From Tetraselmis striata (taxonomy: Eukaryota > Chlorophyta > Chlorodendrophyceae > Chlorodendrales > Chlorodendraceae): a stretch of DNA of 64,000 nt. Shown here piece after piece: positions 34,677-47,512 of this stretch. Location: the NCBI GenBank assembly GCA_006384855.1, contig VCJN01000109.1:1-64000 (forward strand). Reading direction: 5' to 3'. Made by a program: the position numbers and the translations under genes. The notes beneath the pieces were generated by a model, which did not search any database, was not told where the DNA came from, and worked only from the letters and a program-made list of their open reading frames with translations. Numbering within the stretch: position 1 is the first letter of the stretch; each line of letters starts with the position of its first letter.

Positions 34677-35093
34677 GTGGATCCGGCGCTGCTGCACGCC
34701 GTGGATGCAACGGATATCTGCGACTACTGGACGGCGGACACCCAGCGCGGGAAAATGGGCAAGTTGCAAGACATCAAGCTGCGGAAGGAGATGGGGCACC
34801 TTCGCCCTGACTCCGGTACGGCGGTCCTCCCCGAGGGGCGGGTGTTGGTCAAGCACGTCGTGCAGACCGTGCGTGCCTGGTCGGTTGGTGACGCCCGAAA
34901 GAGCAAGGACATCATGAACTGTAGCATGTGGCAGGCGTTGCTGCCGCAGCTGTGCGCAGACGAGGACGCGTTGCAGAAGGGTGAGGCCGGGTACAAGCAG
35001 TGGTTGCAGCCGGATGAGGCCGTCACCGAGACGGTGGAGGGATACCTTGAGCGGCTGTCTAACTTTGCGGATGGAGGCTCTCGCGAAGCATGA
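34677..35093 (+). CDS. hypothetical protein, possible exon
   Basis: An ATG-initiated frame of 138 codons with convincing protein composition: DICDYWTADTQRGKMGKLQD, RKEMGHLRPDSGTAVLPEGR, VQTVRAWSVGDARKSKDIMN and a helical end AVTETVEGYLERLSNFADGG. No domain recognised. The upstream poly-C (34534-34562) may be the pyrimidine tract of an intron, in which case this is a downstream exon. Another frame upstream (SLEWKRRWEHDVEWIRRCC) is also protein-like, so a frameshift near 34677 is possible. Confidence 0.45.
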   Translation: MDPALLHAVDATDICDYWTADTQRGKMGKLQDIKLRKEMGHLRPDSGTAVLPEGRVLVKHVVQTVRAWSVGDARKSKDIMNCSMWQALLPQLCADEDALQKGEAGYKQWLQPDEAVTETVEGYLERLSNFADGGSREA

Positions 35094-35099
35094 CAACAA

Positions 35100-36175
35100 C
35101 GCGAAGACCGTGGAGAAGGGGATAAGAAAAAGAGCGAAGGAGGGAGTTGTGAAGGAAGCTCACGGCCTGGCGGTCGAGCTGTGAGTCGTTGTTGCCCATG
35201 TTGTTTGTGTGCTGCTGTCTGCCCACACCTTCCGGTTCTGGTTTACTGCCACTGCCACTTCTGGGAGCTCCCCCATTGCATACTTGCCCAAGTGGCTTCT
35301 AGCAGCTCGGCGAAACGGCTAGGAGAGACGGTGGACGAGCCGGTGCTCGCCGCATGCTCTTTGCCTATTTCCTCGTCGTTGCCGGGCATACTGAGCCGCG
35401 AGAGAATGCCGCGCGAACCGCGTCGTATATTGTGACGGGCGGTAGGTCAAGTCGATAGACGCTCCCTTACAGCGCAGTGCGTTGTGCGATTGCTTGTTGT
35501 AGTGCGAGGAACGCTACAACAAAAGGGGTGAGCGCAGTGGTGTAGTGTTGGAACGTTCGGGACTAGGGAGGTCGGAAGCTGCCGATGGTCAGCTGGCAGC
35601 AGACGCCAGCCGCCGCCACTCTACTAGAAACTTTGGAAACTCCTTCACAGAGTTCAGCGCGTCGTGCGAAATCGCGGCGACAGCCGGCAGATTTCACGAA
35701 GGTTTCACGAGTAGCGGCGCGACTTGCCCGGTGCGCCAATCGGCATGTCATCAGTTTTAAAGTACTGAACAATGATTGAAGAAACTGCGTCAGGAGGTGC
35801 ACTGTGCTAACAGATGTTGGCGCGTTCAGCGCGATGACAGCTGCAGACGGAGGTGCGTGCAGTCGGCGGACGCGGCGGGCGGTCAACTGCAGGTCTGCAG
35901 CTCGTCGCAAGGTGACGCCAGCAGTCCGCGCCCGGATGAGTACCGCGAGGAGCGCCGCTTGCTGAACTACCTCTACCCGTACGGTACCGGTCCCTGCGTC
36001 GACTCCTCGCAAACTGTTAGTCGGTACAGCGAGCGGTTCCAGCACACAGGAAGCTGTCCGCCTCTCTGCCGCCCCCGCTTCCCCTGGTATTAGTATAAGT
36101 GCCGAGCGGGATCCCGTCCTTGCTCCGCCACGGAGAATAGAGCGCTTGCGTGGAGAAGCCGCCATCCGGGGCGTC
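35100..36175. other. 5' flank of the GT29 gene
   Basis: No supported gene. The Arg/Ala/Ser-rich frames on both strands are typical of GC-rich non-coding DNA. The promoter of the downstream sialyltransferase-like gene is presumably here, with no recognisable element. Confidence 0.4.
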
Positions 36176-39100
36176 ATGTCCCCCTCCGCAGCCCGGCGCG
36201 TCGCACTGCTGCCGCTGACGGCTCTGCTGCTTGTCTTGGGTACGCGCGCCGCGCCTGCCCGCCGCGGAAACCCGCCATCAGCATCGTCGGACGTAGCAGA
36301 GCACCGCGCCACGCTTGGCTGCCGCCGCCGCGGGCGGGTCGTGCCTCGCACAGCGCGGGCCGCCGCACGGCCTCAGCCGGAAGTGCGCCAAGCGGAGTGC
36401 GCCCCCGCTCTAACATTAGCAGCGCGAAACAGCCGGCTGCTAACCTTACTTGCGTGCACGGCCTCGCGTACTCGCGCACGACGCAGGTTTCGCCTTCTTC
36501 ACACCCACTGTGGCGGGCCTACCATCGCTTCCCTCGTAAGTCCGTCCTTCTCTTACTCCCGGAGGCCAACTGACCCCCCCTCCCCCCACCTCAAGAAAAG
36601 AAACGCTGCGCCTAGGACACACCCATCTCGGGATGCTGCACATATGTACGGCACTAACATGCGCTGGGGCTGTGGGTTCTCTTCGGTTGCAGGATGTTCC
36701 GGAAGGGGCCCTCCGCCGGGAGCATTGAATAGTGTGCGCCCCGTCACTGCTGGCTCATGCCACGCTACCTTGCCGCCCATACATACCGCACAGCCTGGCC
36801 GGACAGTGCGCGGTCGGGGTCTCGATGTTGGATTTTTTTTTGTCCATCTTACGCGTCTGGCGCCTTGCAGTGCGGCGTTGGACTACAATGACGACGAATC
36901 CGACCTGATGGACCCGTGGAACCAATCCAATGGCCCCAGCCGCCGGACGGCCCGGCGCAACCACAGGGCGCAGCGGTGCGTGTGGACCCAGTTTTCATAT
37001 CACGGTGCTTCATGACTGCCTCGAATCCTTGTACCCTGCTGTGGATTCGCTTCGATGTCATCGAAGGGCGGCGTTCTGCTCCCCTGCGGATGCTTCCCCG
37101 AGGCACGCGTGAGCCGTTGTATTGCTAAGATGGCTATGTCTTGCACACGCCGGGCGCAGAAGGAAACCGACAGTGACTCTGCCGTCTCCGCCCTGCAAAT
37201 GCGTGGGCGAAATCGCCGCGTGCACCGGCCGTGTGCCAGATGGCTGGCTGCTTAACGAGGCCTGTGAGTGCCCTCGCCATTTGCAAGTGTCTGCGCCTCG
37301 CAATCCTTAGATGCTTAGTCGGGGGTGGAAGGCGCAATGTGGAAGATATCCACAACATGGAGGCAGAATGTGCAGCACTCGCACAAGGGAGAGTCGAATG
37401 TAACGGGGCCGCTCTTCACGTGTTGACCGCTAGGGGGGGGTGGGGGGGGGAATCAGCTGCACCGCCCATTGCTCTGATCGAGGCCCCAATGTGCACGTAA
37501 TAGGAATGTGCCACATTGGGAGTTGCCACAACAGGCGACGCTTGGTGCATGCACGCGGACGCGCTCCTTGCCCATTTTGATCGTGTTGCCCACTGGCGAT
37601 GGCGCTAATGTTGCTCTATGAGGTTTAGTCCTGCGGTTCCGCTGATGCCGCACCTGTGTGCAGTGCGGGAGGTGTGCCCCATCGCGCAGCAGGTGAAGGA
37701 TCAGCGCCAGGCGGAGTACTGCAGGCTTGCAAACGCCCGCCTGAGGCGCGTCCCGATGAAAGCCTCTCACGAGGACGCCGTGCTCTCGGAGCAGTGCGCG
37801 CCGGTGCCCGAGGGCACGGAGCGTGAGCCTCTGGACCAGGTGCACCACGGCCGCCTCCAATGCCGCCGTGTACCCCTGTCATCACTGCCTGGGCGGAACC
37901 TCCACCTTCCCCAGTCGATGCACACCACTGCGCCGGCGCCTCGTCATGTTGCCTGTCTGGGTGACCCATCCGCCTGGCTGACGGCCACTGAAACCGCCTT
38001 GTGCTTGTGTGGCAGCCCACGGTGATGCGTCACGTGAACAACCACGAGCTGGCAACGGCGATCGTCGCGGTGCGCGCCGCCTCGGCGACGCTGCCCCTGT
38101 GGAGAGGACGCGGCCAGCAGGTTGCTCGGGACCTGTTCTACACCAAGGCAAACAGCGGCGCGCTCAGGTGCGATCACGCTGCCGCATCCAATGGGCTGTT
38201 GCGTGGTAGTGGCTGTGTGCAGACGCAGGTGGCCACCGCGGTATTCGAAAGGGCATGGACACGTGCATGTGTCATGATGGGCGAATGGTTAGTTTGGGAT
38301 GGGTGAAGTGATCCCCAAGGGGGTGTGCCACGTCGGCTCCACCTGTCCAGGGGGCATCGGCACATGGACCCCTTCACCCGGGAGTCGGCGGCCCACCTGC
38401 CAGCGCAGCAGCCCGAGATGCGCTACAAGACGTGCGCTGTGGTGGGCAACTCAGGTGAGCACGATGCAGTCCAAACATGTCCATCAGCATGTATAGCGGC
38501 CCGTAGAATGGTGCCATAGATATTGTCGCGGAGGGTACATTGACACTCGCTGTCCACGCGGTGTTTTGTCAATTGGGTAGAATGCTTTTACCACCAGCAC
38601 ATATGAGCGAGCTCACCAGATACTTGTTGAATGCTCTTTTATGGAGATGGATACAATAACATGTGTATGTTGCCATGCCTTCCACCTCGAATTTATATGG
38701 TTTATTTTTACTACGCAATTCTGGAGTGTCTGATTGTTTCTTCTTGGCGGCTGTGCCGCCAGGCTCGCTGCTCTCCCGGCAGGACGCGCCCGTGATCGAC
38801 CGCAACGAGTTTGTGATGCGCCTCAACCAGGGCCCAGTGCTGCCCAACTACGCCATCAACACCGGCGAGAAGACGAGCGCGCGCTTTCTGAACCGCAAGT
38901 TTACGCAGCTCTACGGCACCGCGCACAAGTGCGTCCCGCGCCCGGCACTTTCCCTCGTCGGCCCTGCGCTCGCGCGTGGAACTGACTGATGATGCCTGCA
39001 CGTAAACCAGGCGACTGCTGGACGTCGAGGCAGAGGGTGTGACGGTCATCGCCTCCCAAGCTGCTGTCAAGTAGGCCGCGATGCACTCTGCATTTCCGTA

Positions 39101-40206
39101 GCCGCCACTCTGAATTTCACGCGTGGTTGCTGTTCTCGATCGGCAGCCCCCTGATCACGACCGTGGTCCTGTGCTTGTGTCGCAGATATTTCAATGCACT
39201 TGGCGACGCGATGCACAGCAACAAGACGCTGCTTTTTGCCAATTCCGAACTCGTGCGAGACAGCCTGGCGCTTCTCGAGACATTTAGGTGAGCTGCTCTC
39301 GGTACCGATACGCAGCCCGACTCGCATGGCCTTCAGTTCATCGGATCTTTGCAATTTTAGGGCGACAACTTTCTGCCTGTCGACGCACCTTCCGCAGGAA
39401 TGCCTTTGCGCAGGGCACAGGTATCACATACGAAGGCAGCGTGGCGCCGTCGACTGGCTTCCTGGCCATTCAGCTCGCGTCGCAGATGTGCGAGAAAGTG
39501 ACCGCGTTCGGCATGTCGCTGTCGACGCCCGAGCCGGTCCGTCCCGCCACGCCGCCCGCTTGCCCCGCCCGCTCCCGGAACTCCTCCGTGCTGAACTGCG
39601 GGCTTTTACCCCTCCCTCTCACCCGCGCAGGGTTGCCGCACCTGCCCCCGCCACCAGTACTTCGACCCCAGGCAGCACTTCCTCCCCGGCCGCCTGGGCC
39701 CTCCGCCGGTGAGACACCACCAGCAGGATGTCGAAGGCTGGGTTCTGAAGGTAACAAACGCATGGCAACCAGTCTTGCGTTTTGCTGAGTTTAGGTTTTG
39801 GATTGTAAACGCTTATTTTCTGTTTCACGCTAGCTTACGTTGTGAGAAACGGTGGCCTGATGCGAACTGTCAAACGCAGGCCTACCACGTCATGGGCATC
39901 TCCTGCCTCGAGCCGCCGCCGAAGGGGCTCGGCCTGTGCGGCTCTCGGCTGGGGAATCTTACCTCGCTCGACGGCGGCATCGAAGCGCAGTGGCCGTCCG
40001 TCGCCGAGCTGGTCGCCGATCCGGAGCTGCGAGCTCTTCTCGACCAGCAGCCGCCCATGCCGCCAACGCGCACCCGGCAGCACGAGACTGCCGAGTGGGT
40101 GGCTACCCCAGGCTACGGCGTCTCCAGGACGGTCCGTTTCCAGGCCAGCAAAGCGTCCGGGTCATCGGCAAGGCGCCGTTCCGGCCCCATCATCCGCACC
40201 CGCTGA
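36176..40206 (+). CDS. sialyltransferase-like glycosyltransferase (GT29), thirteen exons
   Basis: Exons: 36176-36486, 36871-36975, 37160-37263, 37319-37419, 37672-37839, 38016-38167, 38351-38454, 38763-38928, 39011-39070, 39186-39287, 39398-39536, 39631-39708 and 39880-40206. All phases agree and the sum is 1917 nt (638 residues). The N-terminus (MSPSAARRVALLPLTALLLV) is a short basic stretch plus hydrophobic anchor, as in type II Golgi enzymes. The sialyl L-motif begins CAVVGNSGSLLSRQDAPVID and continues with NEFVMRLNQGP. The S-motif is APSTGFLAIQLASQMCEKVT, and motif III is HQYFD. These bind the nucleotide-sugar donor and acceptor. Plants and green algae have GT29 members whose donors are uncertain (sialic acid or Kdo-like sugars), so substrate is not assigned. 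The C-terminal 80 residues after YHVMGISCLE are unusual and Arg/Pro-rich. TGTAA lies at 40314-40318. Exons 1-4 are less certain than the rest; the 37264-37318 intron is only 55 nt. Confidence 0.88.
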
Positions 40207-40794
40207 ATGCACCATCGGCGTCAGCGAGTACCTGGCGCTTCTAGTCCCCGGCATCACCTGCGTAGATCTCCGGCGACATCATTCGGCGACATCATCAGCC
40301 ATTCTTCTTGGTATGTAATAATATGGACATCCCATTAACACCGCGCGCCATCGCAGCCTCGACAAAAATTCGGGTGACATGCCAATGGGCAGACCAGGGC
40401 GGCTACATCGAGGCCGTGCGTGCAGGCATGTTGTTCAGGAATGTACGGCTTGGGAGAAATGCATTGCCATTATGTAGCGCAATACACCCGACATTGCCAC
40501 GAGGTAGCTGTTATTGCCATCAACACCTTACCTTGTTGATACAGGTAAAGTATTAACAAGTAAAGTGGGCTAAGCTTCTGGCGCCGCTATCGCTTCAAAA
40601 TTCTATATTGCCACAAATTTACAAATTGAGCCACCCATGTGCATACACAGTCATGTGACACAACTGCCCCCGCACTCATGCGGTCATGCTACATTACCCT
40701 GGGACCCTTGGTATGAAAACTATCCACCATGAGTGAAGCGCATCGAAATTAGGTCATCCATGCCTTCAGGGTATGGGAAAAGCCCTATGTATCG

Positions 40795-41082
40795 ATGTAT
40801 CGATTCCGCTGCGCTGGTTTAGGGCCAAAATCATGGAAAATATATGTTGATGTGATCGCTGCATGCGCAAGCGAGAGAGGGTTCTCGCGGCAAAGGCGGC
40901 GCGGTGCATGCATCAGAAATGCTGCTGCTCCGAAACCAATGAACCAGTTTGTTATTGTTCCGGATATGTGGCCACCGGCCCATAAGGATCCGGACAGCCT
41001 AAGTATTGTTTTTGCAGCGGTTGGGCAGCGCCAACTTGATCCGTATAAGCGGATGTATTTCACCTTGCGTGACCTTAGCTAG
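40795..41082 (+). other. short open frame, uncertain
   Basis: A 95-codon frame from ATG to TAG reads PKSWKIYVDVIAACASERGF and VIVPDMWPPAHKDPDSLSIV, protein-like but without a domain. The opposite strand is also open here, so coding is doubtful. The rest of 40207-41763 shows nothing supportable apart from the poly(A) signals of the converging GT29 and transporter genes. Confidence 0.25.
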
Positions 41083-41763
41083 CGCGAAGTTTTTCAGCAC
41101 TTTATGGCTTTTTTGTTGTGTACGAGATAGTACAGTACGTGGCCGCATGTCTCGTGTTGCTGTACGGGAATGCTGGCGTGCCCTTAAATGCGCGCGTCGA
41201 TGCTGGTGGAAATAATGATGCTGTGAACGGGGGGTCGGGGCGTCGGCGGGCATGGCGGCCTTGCGCATCGCTTTGGGAAAGGGGGGCATTTCCCAAGTAT
41301 GAGTGGTCTGACTGTGCAGTATACCCAATATGACCCAACACACTGTGACACCGTCACGACACTGGGTGTCAGGGTTTGAGATCTACTTGGCGCACAGTTC
41401 CACGCCCCTGTGGTGACCACACACCGTCACAGACTTCAAGTTTCGACCTACGCTTCCCTTAACTGCAACGAAACAGTACCTAAACAACCTTCGACGACCA
41501 TGGTGTTATAGGGGAAAGTGTAGCCCGCTCGTGTGGATTTTGCGCTCGTGTGGAGTTTGCGCGAGGACTCCCTTTCCACCATGGCTGCTAGCTATATTTT
41601 GTGTTGACATCTATATTTGTGTGGGGCGGTGGTCCCTCTGTCCACGACGCCGAGCTTGCGTCTAGGCAATGTACTCTTATGAACGCTCTTCGAGATTATA
41701 AATTACAATGCACTGTTGCTGGAAAATTTCGAGGCAATTGTTCGCTAATGTCTATGGGGCGCG

Positions 41764-44700
41764 TTACTGTGTGGCTCGGAAAACAGCCGCGCCGCGCAGC
41801 CCGCTAACCCCCCGCAGTGGTGGCGCCGCCACTGAGCTGTCACCTTCGTCCGCGGTGAGCGCCGAGTACACTCCGCACGCGCCGACGCCGAGCCCAAGAA
41901 GGATCAGCGCCAGGCCGCGCGCCTGCCGGATGCGGAGCTGCCACAGCTGGCGACGAGCTGTCCCGCTCATGTCGAAGCGCTCCGACGCGGATAGCATCTG
42001 GGCCGGAGAATCAGACGGTCAGCCTCGGATCTTGCGAGAATAGTGCTCTCAGGAGGCGACTACGACATACGTGCCGCAGTTGGTGCAAAAGACCCGTGAT
42101 ACGAGTCGCTATTACGGTACAGTGGCTTGCTGTAAGGATATGTACCACACAAATCCGCATGTGGGTACCCAGTGCCTGGTGCGTTTTGCGCGGTATTCTT
42201 ACAGTTGCTTACGGGTCGTCGTGGATATCTAATAACTCGTACGGTACTCGTATTAAGAGCACGACAACCACAACACACATTTCAATAATGAATACGCAGT
42301 AATATAGTACAACCGCTATCTGATACCAGTAGTGAAACAACCTGGCGCTGCGTTATACCAACACTTGTCGTGCAAGCAGAGCTGCAGAGGCCGTGGCTGC
42401 TTTGCTCACCTGGATGGCGCCAGGAAAGATGAAGATCACCATCACCGCGCTGGTGGACCCCATCAGCGAGAGCGCCTGCCAGATGGTCGGTACCGACTGC
42501 ATGCCCAGCCCACGTACGGCAGACTTTAGCCATGAAAAACCGATGCCTCGGGTGAAGTGGATTGCTGCTGTCACATGCCGCAGCCTCAGAGGGCTGTGAT
42601 AATTACTTTAAATATTGTGTGCATTCACTGGGCGTAACAAACGTGCAGATGTGCGGCGGAAGGGATCGCGGCCCTCACCATTGAGATTATGTACACCAGC
42701 ACCACGAGCGCGCCAGACACCACGCACCATGATGTGTCGCCCTGTATAAGAACAGCGGAGGAGGAGGCATAAGATAATCAGGTTAATTGGTGCATTTGTG
42801 CGGCAGTTGTGACAACTATACGAGTACGATATACTACGAATAGTACCGGTACTATTTGTAGGAGTACTAGTACAATGTGTGCCTGCAACTACGCGAGTAC
42901 ATTGCACGATATAATGCTGCCATGTGGCAAGAGTTGCCTGTTTTGAGATGAATGTTGCCTCGATTGTTACACAGTGATCCCGCAGTATCTTGGCATCTTG
43001 GCAGGTATGGCGGCGTAGTTCTGACTATAAGCACAATCATGAATTTTGTGAAACAGTGTACAAACTACGAGACTGTAAAGCATTTTTTGTGTGGCCGCAA
43101 GCAAGTTGGCGCAGCGCGCTAATCATAGGTGGCGATGTTGTTTTACGGCTCCAAAACCATATGGCCAACCCATCGGAATTCCGTCGGAATTGATCACTGT
43201 GCCAGACTGTAACGACATTCGATTTCAAGCTGCAATGGTGTATGGTTTGGATTGATTCAATGGTACTATTCCTGCCGGCGATGACTGGCGCACTCGGAGG
43301 TGGGCAGATGGCGGGCGCACCAGGTCTGACTCCTTGGCGCCAACGAGCTCCAGGATGTTCTCGCGGAACGGCCAGTTGAGCAAGGGGTAGGTGCAGACCA
43401 GCAGCAGGAAGTACCCCATCTTGAGCACACCCACAAGCTGCGCCACAGACACCAGTCGCAACACAGCTTCGCGTCAGCGGGTGGCATAGAAACAGGCATA
43501 GCAGCAATGGAGGCACACCATGGCGCGTACATACGCGTGCGGCCGTATCTAGTCAGGAGCCAAGAGCTCGTGCATCAGCGTGGTTGAGACAGCTGCTGGT
43601 TGCTATTGCTTCCTCCTGACTCCGTTATAGTTGAATACAATATCCAGGGCATTCCGCCAGTCTGAGAGAACGGCGAGTAGCCCCACGATTTCGAATGCAA
43701 GTTATGGACACACTGTGTGGATTATTGGTGAAAATACTGTTCACATAAAACCTCAGTCCTGAGATATATTAATAACAGAGCATTTATCATTTTCCATTTA
43801 TGCATGTAATATTGAAAACACGACTGAATGTCAATTACAGTAGCTGAAGACTTCTCTACTCTATCAGGACCACAAGCACATCTGCAATCCGGATGGACGA
43901 CAACGCCACCCACATTTGTCACGTGCTTACAGTACATACCCGTGCAATAAAGTGCTCAAATATCACTCAACAATGTACAATGTTTAGGCCGTCGCCTCTC
44001 CGCTCTTTCATCTCGAGAACCACCGCCATTGAGATTATAGGAGCAGGCACAGAAGCAGTCAATAACCGGAGGGCAGGAGCTCACCAGCATGGCGTATTTC
44101 TGACCAAAAAACGGCGCCATGTACTCGCTTGTGTAGTTCTGTGCAATGGATGGCATCCTGTCGCGTCAGCCACCACCACCACTCCATCCAGACACACGAT
44201 GCCAAACCAGAACCCCGTGGCAGGGGGCTCAGCACACAGCATAGCGGGGAGCAATGAAGGGAGGGCGGCGCGAACCTGCAGGACGTCGGGGCTGATGCCA
44301 TCACCGAAGCAGACGTAGCCAGAGATACCGACGATTGCAAAGACAATGGTGGACGTCTCTGTTGGCGCATCGATGCCGGGGGGGGAAAGGGGGGGGGGGG
44401 GGGGAGGTGTCATATAAGAAGGCGTCTGTACGGGTCCAGCCAGCCTAAATAACAGGATGACAACGGGAACCAGGGAAACACACTGATAAGACAGCATCCC
44501 CGCGAGGAAAGAGAATAGTTCTCTTCCCCCTCGGTGTGGAGGTGGCGGGGGTGTGGAGCTGAGCAAGGGTGCTCACGTAGCCCGGTGTGCATGACGGTCA
44601 TCATGCGCCCCTCTGTGAAGTTCTCGAGCTCATGCATCTGCACCCAGGGACAGACCAGCATGCCGTGACGCCATGTCAGCGCCATCCAACGCCCGGGACA

Positions 44701-47194
44701 GGAGGCACCCAGACAGCTACCGCCTCCCACCATGCAGGTCATGTGTAGGGGCTGCAGGCAGGAAAGGGGGGGGGGGGGGGGAGGGGGGGCTACAGCGCGA
44801 GTGGGCGCCACGCCACAGGGCGCAGGCTCCGTACCAGCGGGTGCACATTGAAGTGGCAGCTGTAGGCGGTCAGCACCACAGGGAGCACCGCCATCAGCTT
44901 GGCCACCTCCTCCAGTGGCTCCGTGCCAAAGGCTTTGAAATCCGGCCACATGCGCACCTGCGCGAAAGGGGGGGGGGGGGGGGGGGGTGAATATCCATGG
45001 CGGATTCACAGTCGTGATAGATCGACCTAACGTTGAACGTCGGAGACGAAAGATTAGCTTCCCTTTAGCTTCCCCCTCAGATTAGCTCCCCCTTAGCTTC
45101 CCCAAACGACCGGAGCCGCAATATTTCTTGGCGGTATATCCACCTATGCAATTCATTTTTACTAGCGCGGGTCCGCAGTCAACATCTAAGAATTGCCAGA
45201 TACCCGCCTGAAGAAGAGATTGTGCCATTTTGACAGCAGCGACGTATCGCATGTGAACTGTCACTCATGCTAGGGGCCTCGGGGAAGGCAGGAGAATATA
45301 AAGCAATGGCTTGTGTTGACCTTAGGTTCGACCATAAGAAGACAGTGCCAGCCCACCTCCACACTCCCCCCTTCCCGCCTCTGCCCTCTCTCCCGGTAGG
45401 CCTCTATGACAATTGAACACCACGCTACTTGCTTCCAAGGGCTCGGTGCGTATGCCGCCACCCGGCAAACTGTCCGCACTATGTATGGATGGGATGGCCA
45501 CCTAAGAGCATGGCCCCGTTTATGCGGGTGTGCTGCTGGGATTGGCAGGGCGCGTGCAGGCGGAGGTGCACTCACGCGAGTGTAGGCCTGGTTGTGCACC
45601 GCCGCAGCAACGGTGAGCAGGGTGGCGGCAACGTAGACGCAGGAGAAGCCAAACTTGAAGAGCGAGGCCGAGGCCAGCCTCTCCAAGGACCTGTCGCCAG
45701 CAGGCCGCAAGGGAGGGGGAGAGGGGGTGAGCCCACCCATTATGCTGGTGCGCTCGCTCAGACAGGAGCAAGGCGCCGGGAGAGAGCAGATGAGGAGGAC
45801 CGGGAGGGGGGAGGGAGAAGTGGGCACCTGAGGCAGGTCAGCGGGAACACAAACAGAAGGCATGTGACCGCCACCTGGGAGAACAGCGCGCATGGTGTCA
45901 CTGGGTACTTGCATAGGCCTGGCAACGCGCTGCGTGTGCTGTTCTACATATACAACACTGCGCTGGTGCAGACAGTGATGGGCTGTGTGGGTGGTTGGGG
46001 TAAGGGGGAGGGGGGCATGACTCACCACCACCTCCTTCTGGAGGTACCAGGGCACCGGGCCGCTCTCGTGGCCGGTCCAGCTGGGCAGCAGGCCTTCGTG
46101 ATCCTTCTGCGGGGGCGGGGCGGCGGAGGGTGGGATTGAGTGAGGGGAGGGGCAGGCGCATCCTGGCTGCGCATGGGCAATGTCGGCCGCAAGCTGGAAG
46201 GCTGGGGAGCACAGAGGGGTGGGGGTAGAGGGAGCACACCCCGATGAGTAGGTCTCCGTAGATGATGGTGTATGAGATGAGGAAGCCGAGGCAGGTGAGG
46301 ATGAGCGAGACGCGGACCAGCAGCGCGCCCCACCTGCCCAGGTACGCGCCGACCAGGTCGCCGTAGCTGGCCTTCCTGCGTAGGCAGGAAACTCTACAAC
46401 ATTGCGACAGATTGGGGGGGGGGGGGGGGGGGGGGGGGGCATGCATGGGTGAGTCGATGTGCTGCGGCGGTGGCGGTGTATGGGAATGGCGATCAGAGTG
46501 CAGGCAGCCAGGTCGAGCAGGAAGGGGGGGGGGGGGGGGGGAGCTGCGCACCGGATCAACGTGAAGACAGAGTCTGCCATGATGCAGGTGACAAGCAGCA
46601 GGCACAGCGAGCCGCCCAGCACGCCCAGCACATTGAAGGCCATCGGCAGGGCCATTTCGCCTGGGGAAGGAAGGGGTGAAAGGTGTCCAGGCTGGGAGTG
46701 AGCGCGCGGACGCAGACTGGTACGACGCTGCAAGCCAATGGGGGGGGGGGGGGGGGGGGGGGGGGGACTGCCTGCGCTGCCCGTGCCCGTGCTGCCTCCG
46801 CATCTGCGGATGAGTGGATGACCCTCTGCTCACTCCGTCAGCTGCGCCTAATATATGTTGGTTTTTGCCCCCCATCCGCCTTTTACATACTCGCAAGCAT
46901 ATCCCAATGCACACCCCGACCAATAGCCCCACGCTGCTATACTGCCCTATGATCAGCCGGTGCGCTCGTGCATGTGTTTCACAGGCAGGTCCCTGATGCC
47001 AAAGGGTGGGTGCTGCGCGTGTTTCGCGCGCGTGGCGGCGCCCACCAGCGCCGACGATAGTGTTGAACAAGTTGAGGCTGGACTGCGCGAGCGACGCGCG
47101 CGGCCCGCCCGGCACCGGCGCGGAAGCCCCCAGCGCCCCGTCGTCGTCCTCGCCCAGCAGGTAGCGGTGGATGTCGCCCAAAGAGGAGGAGGAC
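41764..47194 (-). CDS. SLC38/AAAP-type amino-acid transporter, at least fourteen exons
   Basis: Minus-strand exons: 47194-47046, 46660-46552, 46375-46240, 46106-46026, 45874-45828, 45690-45576, 44957-44835, 44637-44577, 44358-44276, 44138-44085, 43437-43321, 42741-42679, 42496-42410 and 41997-41764. Phases match at every junction, giving 485 residues plus an N-terminal piece. The family signature SSLNLFNTIVGAG(E)MALPM opens TM1. Later segments include LLVTCIMADSVFTLIR, LILTCLGFLISYTIIYGDLL, LPVVLTAYSCHFNVHPL, TSTIVFAIVGISGYVCFGD, LLLVCTYPLLNWPFRENI and a last helix GLALILLGLGVGACGVYSAL; about eleven helices are expected. It should move neutral amino acids with Na+ or H+ across the plasma or vacuolar membrane. 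The first exon is probably the Met-initiated frame at 47512 (MWRDTPSGRSREVMAEGLAG), but its donor could not be fixed. Most introns have poly-C tracts on the coding strand. TGTAA lies at 41704-41708, just after the stop (TAA 41764-41766). Confidence 0.92.
44373..46766. repeat. six long poly-G (poly-C on the coding strand) tracts in transporter introns
   Basis: Tracts of 13-27 nt occur near 44389-44403, 44767-44780, 44969-44987, 46413-46439, 46525-46540 and 46741-46766. All read poly-C on the gene strand and lie in introns; 46525-46540 does not precede an acceptor but directly follows the 46552 donor. Confidence 0.85.
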
Positions 47195-47329
47195 CTGCGC
47201 GGCGCACAAGTGGCAGCGTCATCCGCGGCGGCTGTCGCAAAATATCACGCGACCAAACGGGAGCTCATTCGGCTTGTTTACGCCGTTGCGTCACTCGGGA
47301 CACGCAACGGGCTCGGAGGGGCCGGGGAA

Positions 47330-47512
47330 TTGGGCGCACTCTATCGAGCGCTGCACTAGCACCGGCCCGCTAGCGGCGCTGCTGTCATCCTCGCTAGCAG
47401 TGGTCCGCTCCGAGGTCCCGCGCGGCGGGCGGCCGTTCGCTTCCGCCAGCAGCCCCGCCAGCCCCTCCGCCATCACCTCGCGCGACCGCCCGCTGGGAGT
47501 ATCCCGCCACAT
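47330..47512 (-). other. candidate first exon of the amino-acid transporter
   Basis: An ATG at 47512 opens a frame of acidic, Ser/Thr-rich cytosolic sequence (REVMAEGLAGLLAEANGRPP, then TTASEDDSSAAS). That suits the N-terminal tail of an SLC38-like transporter. The next exon (47194) needs an incoming phase of 2. A GT at about 47295 would fit but is a weak donor, so the end is open. Confidence 0.5.

Noticed and set aside
35563-36351. A 262-codon minus-strand open frame
   Set aside because: Arg/Ala-rich composition, no motif, and it overlaps the start of the GT29 gene on the opposite strand.
40785-41063. A minus-strand frame opposite 40795-41082
   Set aside because: Both strands are open in this short stretch, so neither can be trusted as coding.
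45270-46733. A 487-codon minus-strand frame as one transporter exon
   Set aside because: It runs through poly-C introns (long Pro runs). Splitting it into exons gives family-matching, phase-consistent sequence.
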